Part shown: positions 8,557-16,812 of the stretch, one piece after another
How positions within the stretch are numbered: the first letter of the stretch is position 1
Layout of the letters: each line of letters opens with the position of its first letter
Source of the DNA: Microterricola viridarii
GTDB taxonomy: Bacteria > Actinomycetota > Actinomycetes > Actinomycetales > Microbacteriaceae
DNA length: 64,000 nt
NCBI RefSeq assembly: GCF_001542775.1
Contig: NZ_CP014145.1
Span: forward strand, 434,001 to 498,000
Direction: 5' to 3'
The notes under the pieces: generated by a model
Databases searched by the model: none
Told to the model about the DNA's origin: nothing
The model's input: the letters and a program-made list of their open reading frames with translations, nothing else
Made by a program: the position numbers and the translations under genes

Positions 8557-9542
8557 TGGCCGACCTCAGAGTCGGGCTCATCGGGCTCGGAATGATGGGA
8601 CGCCACCACGCGCGGGTGATCCGTGAGGTGGACGGCCTCGAACTGGCTGGCGTCGCGGATGCCCAGGGTGATCCCCATGGGGTGGCGGGAGGACTTCCCG
8701 TCTGCGGCAGCGTCTCCGAGCTCATCGCGCAGGGGATCGACAGCGCCGTCGTCGCCGTTCCCACAGCCTTCCACGAAGCCGTCGCACTGGAACTGGCCGA
8801 GGCCGGCATCCACGCCCTGATCGAGAAGCCCATCGCGAGCAGCCGCGCCGAGGGCGCGCGCATCGTCGATGCTTTCGAGGCTCGCGGCCTCGTCGGCGCT
8901 GTCGGCCACATCGAGCGGTTCAACCCGGCCCTGCAGAGCCTGCGGGCACGCCTCGAAGCGGGCGACTTGGGCCAGGTGTACCAGATCACCACCCGCAGGC
9001 AGGGCCCGTTCCCCTCGCGCATCGCCGACGTCGGAGTCGTCAAGGACCTGGCAACGCACGACATCGACCTCACCGCCTGGCTGGCGCAGAGCGCGTACCA
9101 CTCGGTGCACGCGCGCACCACCACTCGGAGCGGGCGGCAGCATGAGGACATGGTGACGATCTCGGCCGAACTCACCAACGGCGTCATCACCAGCCACCTC
9201 GTGAACTGGCTCTCCCCGATGAAGGAACGGATCACGGTCGTGACCGGGGAGCGCGGCGCATTCATCGCAGACACGGCGACCGCCGACCTGACGTTCTATG
9301 AGAATGGCACCGTCAACACCCAGTGGGACTCGATCGCGGCGTTCCGCGGAGTCTCAGAGGGCCCGGTCACCCGGTTCGCACTGGTCAAGATGGAGCCGCT
9401 GCGTGCGGAGCACGAGGCGTTCAGGGACGCAGTGCTCGGCCGGCCCTCCGGCATCGTCACGCTGCGCGAGGGGCTGGCGACTTTGGAGGTTGCCGAGGCT
9501 GTTCTCGCGTCCGCCGCCGAGAACTCGGTTGTGCTGCTCTAG
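8556..9542 (+). CDS. Gfo/Idh/MocA oxidoreductase, WbpB/WlbA-like
   Basis: A 328-residue NAD(P)-dependent oxidoreductase. It has the Rossmann motif GLIGLGMMG (7-15), the family EKP motif at 90-92, and a DLATHDIDL stretch carrying the conserved histidine of the WlbA/WbpB branch, which oxidises the 3-hydroxyl of UDP-GlcNAc-uronic acid. The ATG at 8556 overlaps the previous stop; a much longer in-frame opening runs through the aminotransferase gene and is a shadow. With the dehydrogenase at 3.9-5.2 kb and the two genes before it, it completes a four-enzyme route to UDP-GlcNAc(3NAc)A. Confidence 0.87.
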   Translation: MADLRVGLIGLGMMGRHHARVIREVDGLELAGVADAQGDPHGVAGGLPVCGSVSELIAQGIDSAVVAVPTAFHEAVALELAEAGIHALIEKPIASSRAEGARIVDAFEARGLVGAVGHIERFNPALQSLRARLEAGDLGQVYQITTRRQGPFPSRIADVGVVKDLATHDIDLTAWLAQSAYHSVHARTTTRSGRQHEDMVTISAELTNGVITSHLVNWLSPMKERITVVTGERGAFIADTATADLTFYENGTVNTQWDSIAAFRGVSEGPVTRFALVKMEPLRAEHEAFRDAVLGRPSGIVTLREGLATLEVAEAVLASAAENSVVLL

Positions 9543-9544
9543 GA

Positions 9545-10711
9545 ATGGCTAAGCGAACGCGGCCTGTTGTCGTGGCGAGCCGCATCTACGCCCCAGAAGG
9601 CGGCGCGGCGGCGTACCGGCTCGCCGCGCTCGTCGGCGAGTTGATCGACTCCGGTATCGAGACAGTGGTTGTCACGTCGCAGCCGGTGCCTGCGGTTGCG
9701 AGCACGCCCACCGTGAGGCGGTGGCCGGTGCTCCGTGACTCATCGGGCGCCGTGCGCGGCTACCTGCAATACGCCAGCTTCGACATTCCGTTGTTCTTTC
9801 GGCTCTGGGGTGTGCGCAACCCGCGCGCCCTGATCGTCGAGCCGCCGCCGACGACCGGCGTGATCGTGCGCATCTCGGCCCGGCTGCGCGGCATCCCCTA
9901 TGTCTACTTCGCGGCGGATGTCTCGTCGAGCGCGGCCGCGGGGATCGGCGTCAACCCGGTCATCGTCCGGGTGCTTCGGGCGGTCGAGAGTTGGGTGCTG
10001 CGTGGCGCGGCGCTCGTGCTGGCCGTCTCGGACGGCGTGCGCGACGAGGTCCAGACCCTCGGCGTGCGGCCGAACCAGGTCGCCGTCGTCGGCACCGGCA
10101 TCGACACGGCCACCTTCGCGTTGGATGGCGCGCTCCCGGATTGTGACGCGCCCTACTTCGCCTACGCAGGCACGATGTCCGAGATTCAGGGAGCCGGCGT
10201 CTTCCTCGACGCCTTCGCCGTCGTGGCCGCCGAACACCCGAGCGCCCGGCTGGTGCTGCTGGGCGGGGGCACGGAACTGGACGCGCTGCAACGCCGCGCA
10301 CAGGAATCCGGGTTCGGGGAGCGCATCGACTTTCTGGGCAGCAGGCCGGGCGCAGAGGCGGCACGGTGGCTGCGCGGGGCCGTAGCCGGTCTGGCCTCGG
10401 TCCGCCCGGGACGCGGCTACGACTTCGCCTTCGCCACGAAGACCTTTGCGAGCATCAGCACCGGTACACCCGTCGTGTACGCCGGAGTCGGGCCCGCCGC
10501 CGCGCTCGTGCGCGAGCACCGCCTGGGCTGGGCGACCGACTGGGCCGCAGACGAGGTCGCTGATGCGATGCGGGCGGCACTGGCCGGCGCTGCCGCCTCT
10601 CGGGACGCGGACGAGCGGGCGCGACTGTCGAACTGGGTCCGTGACAACTACTCGCTGACGGCCGTCGCGGCCAACGCGGTGCGCGCGGTGCGTGGAGTGC
10701 TTCCCGCCTAG
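9545..10711 (+). CDS. GT4-like glycosyltransferase
   Basis: A 388-residue cytoplasmic GT-B protein. The N-terminal domain has VASRIYAPEGGAAAYRLAAL, as in WbuB-like enzymes, and the C-terminal domain has YAGTMSEIQGAGVFLDAF and LLGGGTELDALQ, the usual donor-binding layout. The classical E-x7-E motif is replaced by a less acidic stretch near 300 (YDFAFATKTFASISTGTP), as seen in WbuB relatives. It follows the oxidoreductase by 2 bases and closes that operon, so it may add the diacetamido-uronic acid or the next sugar. Its end overlaps the convergent gene by 4 bases. Confidence 0.85.
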   Translation: MAKRTRPVVVASRIYAPEGGAAAYRLAALVGELIDSGIETVVVTSQPVPAVASTPTVRRWPVLRDSSGAVRGYLQYASFDIPLFFRLWGVRNPRALIVEPPPTTGVIVRISARLRGIPYVYFAADVSSSAAAGIGVNPVIVRVLRAVESWVLRGAALVLAVSDGVRDEVQTLGVRPNQVAVVGTGIDTATFALDGALPDCDAPYFAYAGTMSEIQGAGVFLDAFAVVAAEHPSARLVLLGGGTELDALQRRAQESGFGERIDFLGSRPGAEAARWLRGAVAGLASVRPGRGYDFAFATKTFASISTGTPVVYAGVGPAAALVREHRLGWATDWAADEVADAMRAALAGAAASRDADERARLSNWVRDNYSLTAVAANAVRAVRGVLPA

Positions 10712-11865
10712 TCGGTCGGAACGCCGTCGAGCAGCCGCGTGAGCAGCGCGCGCTCGACGTCCTCGTCCTGCTGCGAATTGAGCACGGCCGCCGCCTGCGA
10801 CGACGCCTGCTTGAACGCCTCCACCTGCTCTGAGCTGAGCCCGGCGAGCACGTCGACCAGTCCCTGCGTTGTGAAGTCGGCGCTGATCCGGCCCAGACCG
10901 TACTGCGTGATCAGGGCATCCGTCTCGACGGCGCTGCTGAAGACCAGGCCGAGGCGCGCCTGCACAAAGTCGAAGAACTTGTTCGGAAGCATGTAGCGGT
11001 GGTTGGCGGTGTGCGGCGGCAGGATGAAGACACCGAGGTCGTAGGCGTTGAGCGTGGCCGGCAGTTCCTCCGGCTTCACCGCCGGGTGGAAGGTGATGCG
11101 CCCGCTGCCGCCGGCCTGATCCTTCAACTGCTGCCAGTAGCGCCCGCCGTCGCCGCCCTTGACGAGGTACAGGTCGAGGCTGAACCGTTCGTCGAGGAGA
11201 AGCGTCGCCTCGATCAGGTTCTCGATACTGCGTCCGGGGATGGCCGCGCCGCTGTGCACCAGCCTGATCCGGCCCGGCTGGAGCGGAGACGGGGCCAGGT
11301 CCTGGAACGGGATCGCGTTGCGCACGACAGAGACGTCCACACCGAACTGCTCGCGATACAGCCGCGCGATCGACTCGTTGACGGTGGTGATCGCCGCGGT
11401 GCGGGGGAGGTACTTGGCGCAGAGCGCCCGCATGAACGGCGCGACCAGCAGCCGCCAGGACAGGACGTGGGTGCGCTCCTCCGGCGCCCACTCGTGCATA
11501 TCGCCCCAGACCGGGGCCCCGTGCGCGACGGCGTGCGCCAGGGGGAGGGCGCGGGCCTCGTTGGCCACGATCAGGTCGAATCGCTGCTCGCCGACCGCAG
11601 CGAGGGCCGCCCGGGCCGCCGGGGCCAGCATCTCGGCTGCGGTGAAACGGCGCAACGCCAAGTTCACCACCCCCGGAATCGTCTGCGGCAGCGAGGGCAG
11701 TGACGGGTCGATTGAGAGGTGGGCGGCGACACCGCTGGGCGCCGAACCATAGCCGAGGGTGGTCACGTCGCCGAACTCCTGCAACACGCGGAGCTGGCGC
11801 AGCACACGGGCGTCCGAGGGGAAGTTCGAGAAGGAAATGGAGAGGATGCGGGGGCGGCGAGGCAT
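10708..11865 (-). CDS. GT-B fold glycosyltransferase
   Basis: A 385-residue protein with ILSISFSNFPSDARVLRQL at the N-terminus (donor/acceptor loop of GT4-type enzymes) and HSGAAIPGRSIENLIEA plus NKFFDFVQARLGLVFSS in the C-terminal domain. It stands alone on the minus strand between two plus-strand operons. The ATG at 11865 sits 7 bases after a TACACT -10 hexamer, so it is chosen over the longer in-frame opening at 11934. The sugar specificity cannot be inferred. Confidence 0.83.
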   Translation of the reverse strand: MPRRPRILSISFSNFPSDARVLRQLRVLQEFGDVTTLGYGSAPSGVAAHLSIDPSLPSLPQTIPGVVNLALRRFTAAEMLAPAARAALAAVGEQRFDLIVANEARALPLAHAVAHGAPVWGDMHEWAPEERTHVLSWRLLVAPFMRALCAKYLPRTAAITTVNESIARLYREQFGVDVSVVRNAIPFQDLAPSPLQPGRIRLVHSGAAIPGRSIENLIEATLLLDERFSLDLYLVKGGDGGRYWQQLKDQAGGSGRITFHPAVKPEELPATLNAYDLGVFILPPHTANHRYMLPNKFFDFVQARLGLVFSSAVETDALITQYGLGRISADFTTQGLVDVLAGLSSEQVEAFKQASSQAAAVLNSQQDEDVERALLTRLLDGVPTD

Positions 11866-11872
11866 ATGGACA

Positions 11873-11878
11873 AGTGTA
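11873..11878 (-). promoter_or_regulatory. -10 element of a leaderless promoter
   Basis: TACACT on the minus strand followed by 7 bases and the ATG at 11865. A plus-strand -10 candidate (TAGGCT at 11916-11921) faces the other way for the divergent GT4 gene. Confidence 0.55.
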
Positions 11879-11960
11879 GGCCGCGCGGTTCGGCGGCCCC
11901 CGGGCGCGGCTGGCCTAGGCTGGGACGACCCCACTGATATCGACTTGAAGAGGCAGCACC

Positions 11961-13100
11961 GTGCGCGTCGCGATCACCAAGAGCACTCTGAGGATCCCGC
12001 CGACCTACTTCGCGGTCAGTCACGCACTCCGGCTTCAGGGCGAGCATGAGTTCCGCTTCTTCTGCTACGTCGCCCAGGTCACGGATCCCGCGGTCACCGT
12101 GCCGATCATCGAGGCCGTCCCGCTCCGATCGCTCCCGTTCCGCCAGCGCGAACTGGTGATGCCGCTGTTCCTCGGCCGGATGCGCGGTCTCATCCAGCGC
12201 TTCCGTCCCGATGTGATCCACCAGCACTTCGCGACCTGGTCGCTCGCCGCCGTCGCTGCATCCAAACGGACCGGAGCGCCGCTGATCACCACGCTGCACG
12301 GCATCGACGTTTTCACCGCGCTCGGGCCGGCCGACACGGCCATGAAGCGCTGGCACCAGCGCAACTTCCGGGCGGCGGCGGCGCAGAGCACAGTCGTGCT
12401 CGCCGTGAGCCAGTACCTGGCCGGCCAGGCGCGGGCAGCCGGCGTCCCCGCCCACAAGATCCAGGTGCATTACCAGGGCATCGACACCGACTACTTCAGC
12501 CCGGCCGCCCGGGGGGACTCCCGCGCCCGCGTCCCCATCGTGCTCTTCGTCGGGGCGCTCTCGGCCCGCAAAGGGCTGCCAGACCTGCTCGAAGCCTCTG
12601 ACCGTCTGCAGGCGAGCCACCCGCACGAGCTGGTCGTCGTCGGTGACGGGCCGCTCCGCGCGCAGTTGTCTGAGCGCGTCGCCACGGGCCGGGTGCGCGT
12701 GACCGGGTCGATCCCGCGCGACGAGATCCGCGAGGAGATGCGCCGCGCGCACGTGCTCGTGTTGCCGACGCAGGAGACCAACGGCTGGCGGGAGGCCGCC
12801 GGCCTCGTGCTGCTCGAGGCGCAGGCCTGCGGCACCCCCGCCGTCGCCTACCGGAGTGGCGGAGCGCCCGAGATGATGGCGGAGGGTCTGAGCGGGCTGC
12901 TCGCCGCCGAGAAGAACGTCGCCGAGCTCACCGCTGCCCTCGGCACGGTTTTGGCCCTGCCCGCCGGCGAGTACGCGGCGATGCGAGTGGCCGCCCGCGC
13001 TTTCGCGGTGAACGAGCGCAGCCTGGCCCGAAGCGCCGAGGAGCTCTCGCGCACCTACGCGGCTGCCGCCGCGGGGCGGCCAGAGACGCCACTCAGCTAG
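11961..13100 (+). CDS. GT4 family glycosyltransferase
   Basis: A 379-residue GT-B protein. The N-terminal domain ends with ITTLHGIDVF; the C-terminal domain holds LFVGALSARKGLPDLLEA, VVGDGPLRAQL, the linker TGSIPRDEIREEM and the E-x7-E donor motif EAAGLVLLEAQACGTPAVAY near 290-310. This is the full GT4 signature for a retaining transferase using a nucleotide sugar. The GTG start has GAAGAGG about 10 bases upstream and a TAGGCT -10 about 40 bases upstream. Confidence 0.88.
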   Translation: MRVAITKSTLRIPPTYFAVSHALRLQGEHEFRFFCYVAQVTDPAVTVPIIEAVPLRSLPFRQRELVMPLFLGRMRGLIQRFRPDVIHQHFATWSLAAVAASKRTGAPLITTLHGIDVFTALGPADTAMKRWHQRNFRAAAAQSTVVLAVSQYLAGQARAAGVPAHKIQVHYQGIDTDYFSPAARGDSRARVPIVLFVGALSARKGLPDLLEASDRLQASHPHELVVVGDGPLRAQLSERVATGRVRVTGSIPRDEIREEMRRAHVLVLPTQETNGWREAAGLVLLEAQACGTPAVAYRSGGAPEMMAEGLSGLLAAEKNVAELTAALGTVLALPAGEYAAMRVAARAFAVNERSLARSAEELSRTYAAAAAGRPETPLS

Positions 13101-13148
13101 GAACGTTTAGACTTGGGTCTCTCGCCGGCTCGCTGGCAGGAATCCATT

Positions 13149-13871
13149 GTGGGCAATGGAGTCGTCGAGCACGGATTGAAGGAGCACCTCATCAGCACCA
13201 GTATTGAGTCGCGCACGTGGCTCATCGTGCCCCTCTACAACGAGGCGACGGTTGTGCGCTCGGTGATTGCGGAGGCAATCAAGACGTTCCCGCACATCGT
13301 CTGCGTGGATGACGGAAGCACCGACGACTCGGTGCGGGAGGCCGCAGCGGCCGGAGCCGTCGTTGTGCGGCATCCCATCAATCTCGGGCAGGGCGCAGCA
13401 CTGCGCACCGGGCTCGACTTCGCGCTGCGCGACCCGCACGCCGACTACTTCGTGACCTTCGACTCCGACGGCCAGCACCAGGTCTCCGACGCGCTCGCCA
13501 TGGTGCAGCGCCTCGAAGACGAGCCGCTCGACATCGTCGTCGGATCGCGCTTCCTCGACGATCGAACCCAGCCGGGCCGGGTCAAGAAGCTCGTGCTGAA
13601 GCTCGCCATCTTCTTCGAGCGGGTGAGCACCGGGGTGCGGCTCACCGACGCGCACAACGGGCTGCGTGCGCTGAACCGGCACGCGGCGTCGGTGATCCAG
13701 ATCGAACAGAACCGGATGGCCCACGCCTCCGAGATCGTCTTCGAGATCGGCCGCAAGAATCTGCGCTACGCGGAACAGTCGGTGCACGTTATCTACACCG
13801 ACTATTCGCGGTCGAAGGGCCAGTCGATCTGGAACTCGATCAACATTCTCAACGACCTTTTCATCAAGTAG
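13149..13871 (+). CDS. GT2 family glycosyltransferase, DPM1-like (start uncertain)
   Basis: About 240 residues, a single GT-A domain with IVPLYNEATVV, VCVDDGSTDDS and FDSDGQHQ, like polyprenyl-phosphate mannose or glucose synthases without membrane helices. It is followed by a DUF2304 gene, its usual neighbour. The start is doubtful: the longest in-frame opening (TTG, 13113) lies inside a TAGACT -10 hexamer, GTG at 13149 has no ribosome site, and a strong AAGGAG at about 13180 is followed 6 bases later by a non-standard ATC codon right where homology should begin. I give the GTG. Confidence 0.8.
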   Translation: MGNGVVEHGLKEHLISTSIESRTWLIVPLYNEATVVRSVIAEAIKTFPHIVCVDDGSTDDSVREAAAAGAVVVRHPINLGQGAALRTGLDFALRDPHADYFVTFDSDGQHQVSDALAMVQRLEDEPLDIVVGSRFLDDRTQPGRVKKLVLKLAIFFERVSTGVRLTDAHNGLRALNRHAASVIQIEQNRMAHASEIVFEIGRKNLRYAEQSVHVIYTDYSRSKGQSIWNSINILNDLFIK

Positions 13872-13879
13872 GAGCGAAC

Positions 13880-14278
13880 ATGGGCGGCGACCAGCTTGCG
13901 ATCAAGGTTGTCTTGATCGTCGTATTCGCGGTGTTTGGAATCTTCCTGATGGTTCCGGGCCGCGGGGTGCGGCACACCGCGTTGCGACGCTTGGCCATGG
14001 CCGGTCTGTTGGTGGTCACCGTGCTCGCCGTGATCTTCCCCGGCGCGGTCAACAGCGTCGCCAACATCCTGGGTGTCGGGCGTGGAACAGACCTGCTCCT
14101 GTACGGCCTGATCGTCGTGTTCGTCGGCAACACCCTGATCGTGCAACGGCGCCAGCGCAACACGGAACGCCAGATCACGGCGCTGGCCAGACAGCTTGCG
14201 CTCATGCAGGCGCTGACCCCCGCCGGCAACACCCCGGGTGGGGACAATGACCGCGACGAGACGGCGGGCGACCGGTAG
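13880..14278 (+). CDS. DUF2304 family membrane protein
   Basis: A 132-residue protein with three hydrophobic segments in the first 95 residues and a charged, helical tail (QRRQRNTERQITALARQLA) before a proline-rich end. Size and arrangement match DUF2304, small membrane proteins that sit next to DPM1-like GT2 genes and probably serve as their membrane partner. The gap to the GT2 gene is 8 bases and contains GGAGCG as a ribosome site. Function beyond this association is unknown. Confidence 0.8.
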   Translation: MGGDQLAIKVVLIVVFAVFGIFLMVPGRGVRHTALRRLAMAGLLVVTVLAVIFPGAVNSVANILGVGRGTDLLLYGLIVVFVGNTLIVQRRQRNTERQITALARQLALMQALTPAGNTPGGDNDRDETAGDR

Positions 14279-14294
14279 CCCGGTGGGCCTAGCC

Positions 14295-14300
14295 TAGGGT
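14295..14300 (+). promoter_or_regulatory. -10 element of a leaderless promoter for galE
   Basis: TAGGGT followed by 7 bases and the GTG at 14308. The galE gene therefore probably has its own promoter, separate from the GT2-DUF2304 pair. Confidence 0.5.
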
Positions 14301-14307
14301 TGAACGT

Positions 14308-15276
14308 GTGAGAACTCTGATTACCGGTGGGGCTGGCTACATCGGCGCCCACATCGTTCGCCTGTTGCGCGAGCGCGGCGACGACGTCGTGATCGTCGAT
14401 GACTTGGCAACCGGGTCCCGTTCCCGGGTCGCTGACGTGCCCGTGCACGTGCTGGACCTGACCGCGGACGGCGCCGTCGACTCCCTCGTCACCGTGATGC
14501 GTGAACACCGGGTCGAGGCCGTCGTGCACCTCGCAGCCCGCAAACGGGTCGATGAATCCGTGCGGCGTCCCGCCTGGTACTTCGCCCAGAACATCGGCGG
14601 GCTGGCAGCTGTCCTCGAGGCGATGCAGCAGGCCGGCGTCGGAAAACTCCTCTTCTCCTCCTCGGCGGCCGTCTACGGCGCGACGGAGGGCGATGCCATC
14701 GGCGAAGACTCCGAGACGTCCCCCATCAACCCCTACGGCGAGACCAAGCTTGTCGGTGAGCACCTGGTGACCGCCGCCGCGGCCGCATTCGAGCTGCGGG
14801 CGGTGAGCCTGCGCTACTTCAACGTGGCGGGAACCGGCTGGCCGGAACTCCGCGACCACGCCGCACTCAACCTGATCCCCATGGTCTTCGAGCGGCTGGA
14901 AGCCGGCCTGCCCCCGCAGATCTTCGGCACGGATTACCCGACCACCGATGGCACGTGCGTGCGAGACTACGTGCACGTGCTCGACGTCGCCGACGCGCAC
15001 CTCGTCGCCCTCGACTCGCTCGGAGCGCAAGAGCGTGGGCATGAGATCTACAACATCGGAACGGGGCACGGCACATCTGTCAGAGAGATCGTGCAACTGA
15101 TCTGCGACGTGGCTGGCTATTCTGGGCCGGTGCTGGAATGCCCGCGCCGGGAGGGAGACCCCGCATCCGTCGTGGCGTCGGCCCAGCTCATTGGCAGCCG
15201 CCTCGGCTGGCACGGCCGTCACGACATTCGCGAGATGGTGGAGTCCGCGTGGAACGCGCAACACTCGGCGCCGTAG
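14308..15276 (+). CDS. galE: UDP-glucose 4-epimerase
   Basis: A 322-residue extended short-chain dehydrogenase. It has the NAD-binding TGGAGYIGAH (6-15), a HLAARKRVDES substrate loop, the catalytic serine cluster LFSSSAAVYG, the catalytic NPYGETK (Tyr-x3-Lys) and CVRDYVHVLDVADAHL. It interconverts UDP-glucose and UDP-galactose in the cytoplasm. The AARKRVDES replaces the more usual AGLKAVGES of housekeeping GalE, so another UDP-hexose is possible. A second galE-like gene is at 33.7 kb; this one lies within the glycan locus and likely serves it. Confidence 0.85.
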   Translation: MRTLITGGAGYIGAHIVRLLRERGDDVVIVDDLATGSRSRVADVPVHVLDLTADGAVDSLVTVMREHRVEAVVHLAARKRVDESVRRPAWYFAQNIGGLAAVLEAMQQAGVGKLLFSSSAAVYGATEGDAIGEDSETSPINPYGETKLVGEHLVTAAAAAFELRAVSLRYFNVAGTGWPELRDHAALNLIPMVFERLEAGLPPQIFGTDYPTTDGTCVRDYVHVLDVADAHLVALDSLGAQERGHEIYNIGTGHGTSVREIVQLICDVAGYSGPVLECPRREGDPASVVASAQLIGSRLGWHGRHDIREMVESAWNAQHSAP

Positions 15277-15343
15277 CGCTCTGCCTGGCCCCAGCAGTCG
15301 CCCAACAATTATTCGGGAGTAATGAATCTATGAGGACACCGCG

Positions 15344-16747
15344 ATGAGCGCTGAGCAGACGGCGACGAGCACCACGTCCAGACTGCGGCTCGCAGGCCAG
15401 CGGATGGCCCCATACGTGTCGCGGTTCGGCGTGCCGTCGGCGCTCGTCCTCGCCGCACTGATCATGGTCGCGTCGGTGGGCCTGCACCACAACGGCATGG
15501 CGTCGCCGATCGACGAGTGGGTGTACCTGGACTATCTGTTCAAGATGCCCGGTGACCTGATCATGGTCAGGGGTGAGCCGATCGGCCATCGCGCGCTGGA
15601 GATGATGTCGTGCCAGGGCGTCACCCCCTACGGGGCGATGGGTGCGCCATGCGGCTCGGACTACGAGGCTCAGCGCTCCACCTACCCGTACGGCGGGTTG
15701 ACCTCCGCCGACGGGTACACGCCGCTCTACTTCGTGCTCACCTGGCTGCTCGGCAAGGGCATCCGGCTCGTCACGGGCCTGAACGACCTGCAGGCTTTCC
15801 GGATGACGGGCTTCTTCTGGCTCGCGGCATCGCTCGTTGTGTTCTACCTGCTCGGGCGTGCCATGAAGGTGCACAAGATCGCCATCCTCGCGATCGGTCT
15901 GGTGTTCATCGCCACACCGTTCGCCTGGTGGACCTACACCTACGTCAGCACCGACGCGCCGTCGTTCTTCTTCGGCGTGCTGCTGCTCTGGGGCGCCATC
16001 CGATACCTGCAGGGGAGCGGTTCACCCTGGTGGATGGTCGCCGTCGCCGGCATCGCGGTGCTCTTCAAGGTGTCGAATATTCTCGCCGTCGGCGTTGTGG
16101 CGCTGTTGTTCCTCATCATCGCGGTGACCAACCTCGTGCAGGCCCGTCGTGGACGACTGGAAGAGGGGCAGGCGCGGAGCCCGTTCCGGCTCCTGCTGAT
16201 CGCCTCGCTGATGGTGATCGTCTCCCTCGTGCTCGAGTACGTCTGGTTGATGATCCGCTCGGCCATCGCCGTCGGCCCTCCTCCCTACGTCGATATCCTC
16301 AACCGCCCGAGCCTGCGCGAGATGGGCCTCGAGATGGAGCTGCTCAACTTCTTGCCGGGAACGCTCATCTCCAATGTGCATGTGACCGGCAGTGGTGGAG
16401 CCTTTGCCTACACGATTCCAGAGCACCTCATCCTCCCCGCCTCGTGGCTCTGCATCGCCGGTGTCGTCGGCTGGCTGATGATCAAGAAGACCGGCGTGCT
16501 CGAGAACTCGCTGGCGTGGACGGTCGCCGTCTCCTCCACTCTCTTCGCGCCGATCCTCGTGCTGGCGATGGTGCTGCTCGAGGGCATCCACATCCAGCTT
16601 CCGCCGCGCTATGGTGCGTCCGTGCTGCCGGGATTCCTGCTGGCGATCGGTATGATCATGACTTCGAAGGCCGCACGCGGCCTGGTCCTGAGCTATGGCG
16701 TGCTGCTGCTCGCATTTGTCTGCGTTTTCGCAGCACGCTACGCATAG
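15344..16747 (+). CDS. multispanning membrane protein, GT-C/DUF2142-like
   Basis: A 467-residue protein with about ten membrane helices. After the first helix comes an acidic IDEWVYLDYL segment, in the place where DUF2142 proteins carry DEPAH/DENAH, and a cysteine-bearing loop followed by SADGYTPLYFVLTWLLGKG. This resembles GT-C glycosyltransferases that use polyprenyl-phosphate sugars on the outer face. It precedes a true DUF2142 gene. Upstream is an unusually AT-rich 35-base stretch (15306-15340) that may hold a promoter; GAGGA lies 8 bases before the ATG. Exact family not certain. Confidence 0.7.
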   Translation: MSAEQTATSTTSRLRLAGQRMAPYVSRFGVPSALVLAALIMVASVGLHHNGMASPIDEWVYLDYLFKMPGDLIMVRGEPIGHRALEMMSCQGVTPYGAMGAPCGSDYEAQRSTYPYGGLTSADGYTPLYFVLTWLLGKGIRLVTGLNDLQAFRMTGFFWLAASLVVFYLLGRAMKVHKIAILAIGLVFIATPFAWWTYTYVSTDAPSFFFGVLLLWGAIRYLQGSGSPWWMVAVAGIAVLFKVSNILAVGVVALLFLIIAVTNLVQARRGRLEEGQARSPFRLLLIASLMVIVSLVLEYVWLMIRSAIAVGPPPYVDILNRPSLREMGLEMELLNFLPGTLISNVHVTGSGGAFAYTIPEHLILPASWLCIAGVVGWLMIKKTGVLENSLAWTVAVSSTLFAPILVLAMVLLEGIHIQLPPRYGASVLPGFLLAIGMIMTSKAARGLVLSYGVLLLAFVCVFAARYA

Positions 16748-16812
16748 TCTCTGTACCGCGAATCATGCGTGAAGATCGTCGGTGGATGCCGGCTCAGAAT
16801 GGAGTCTGTTCG

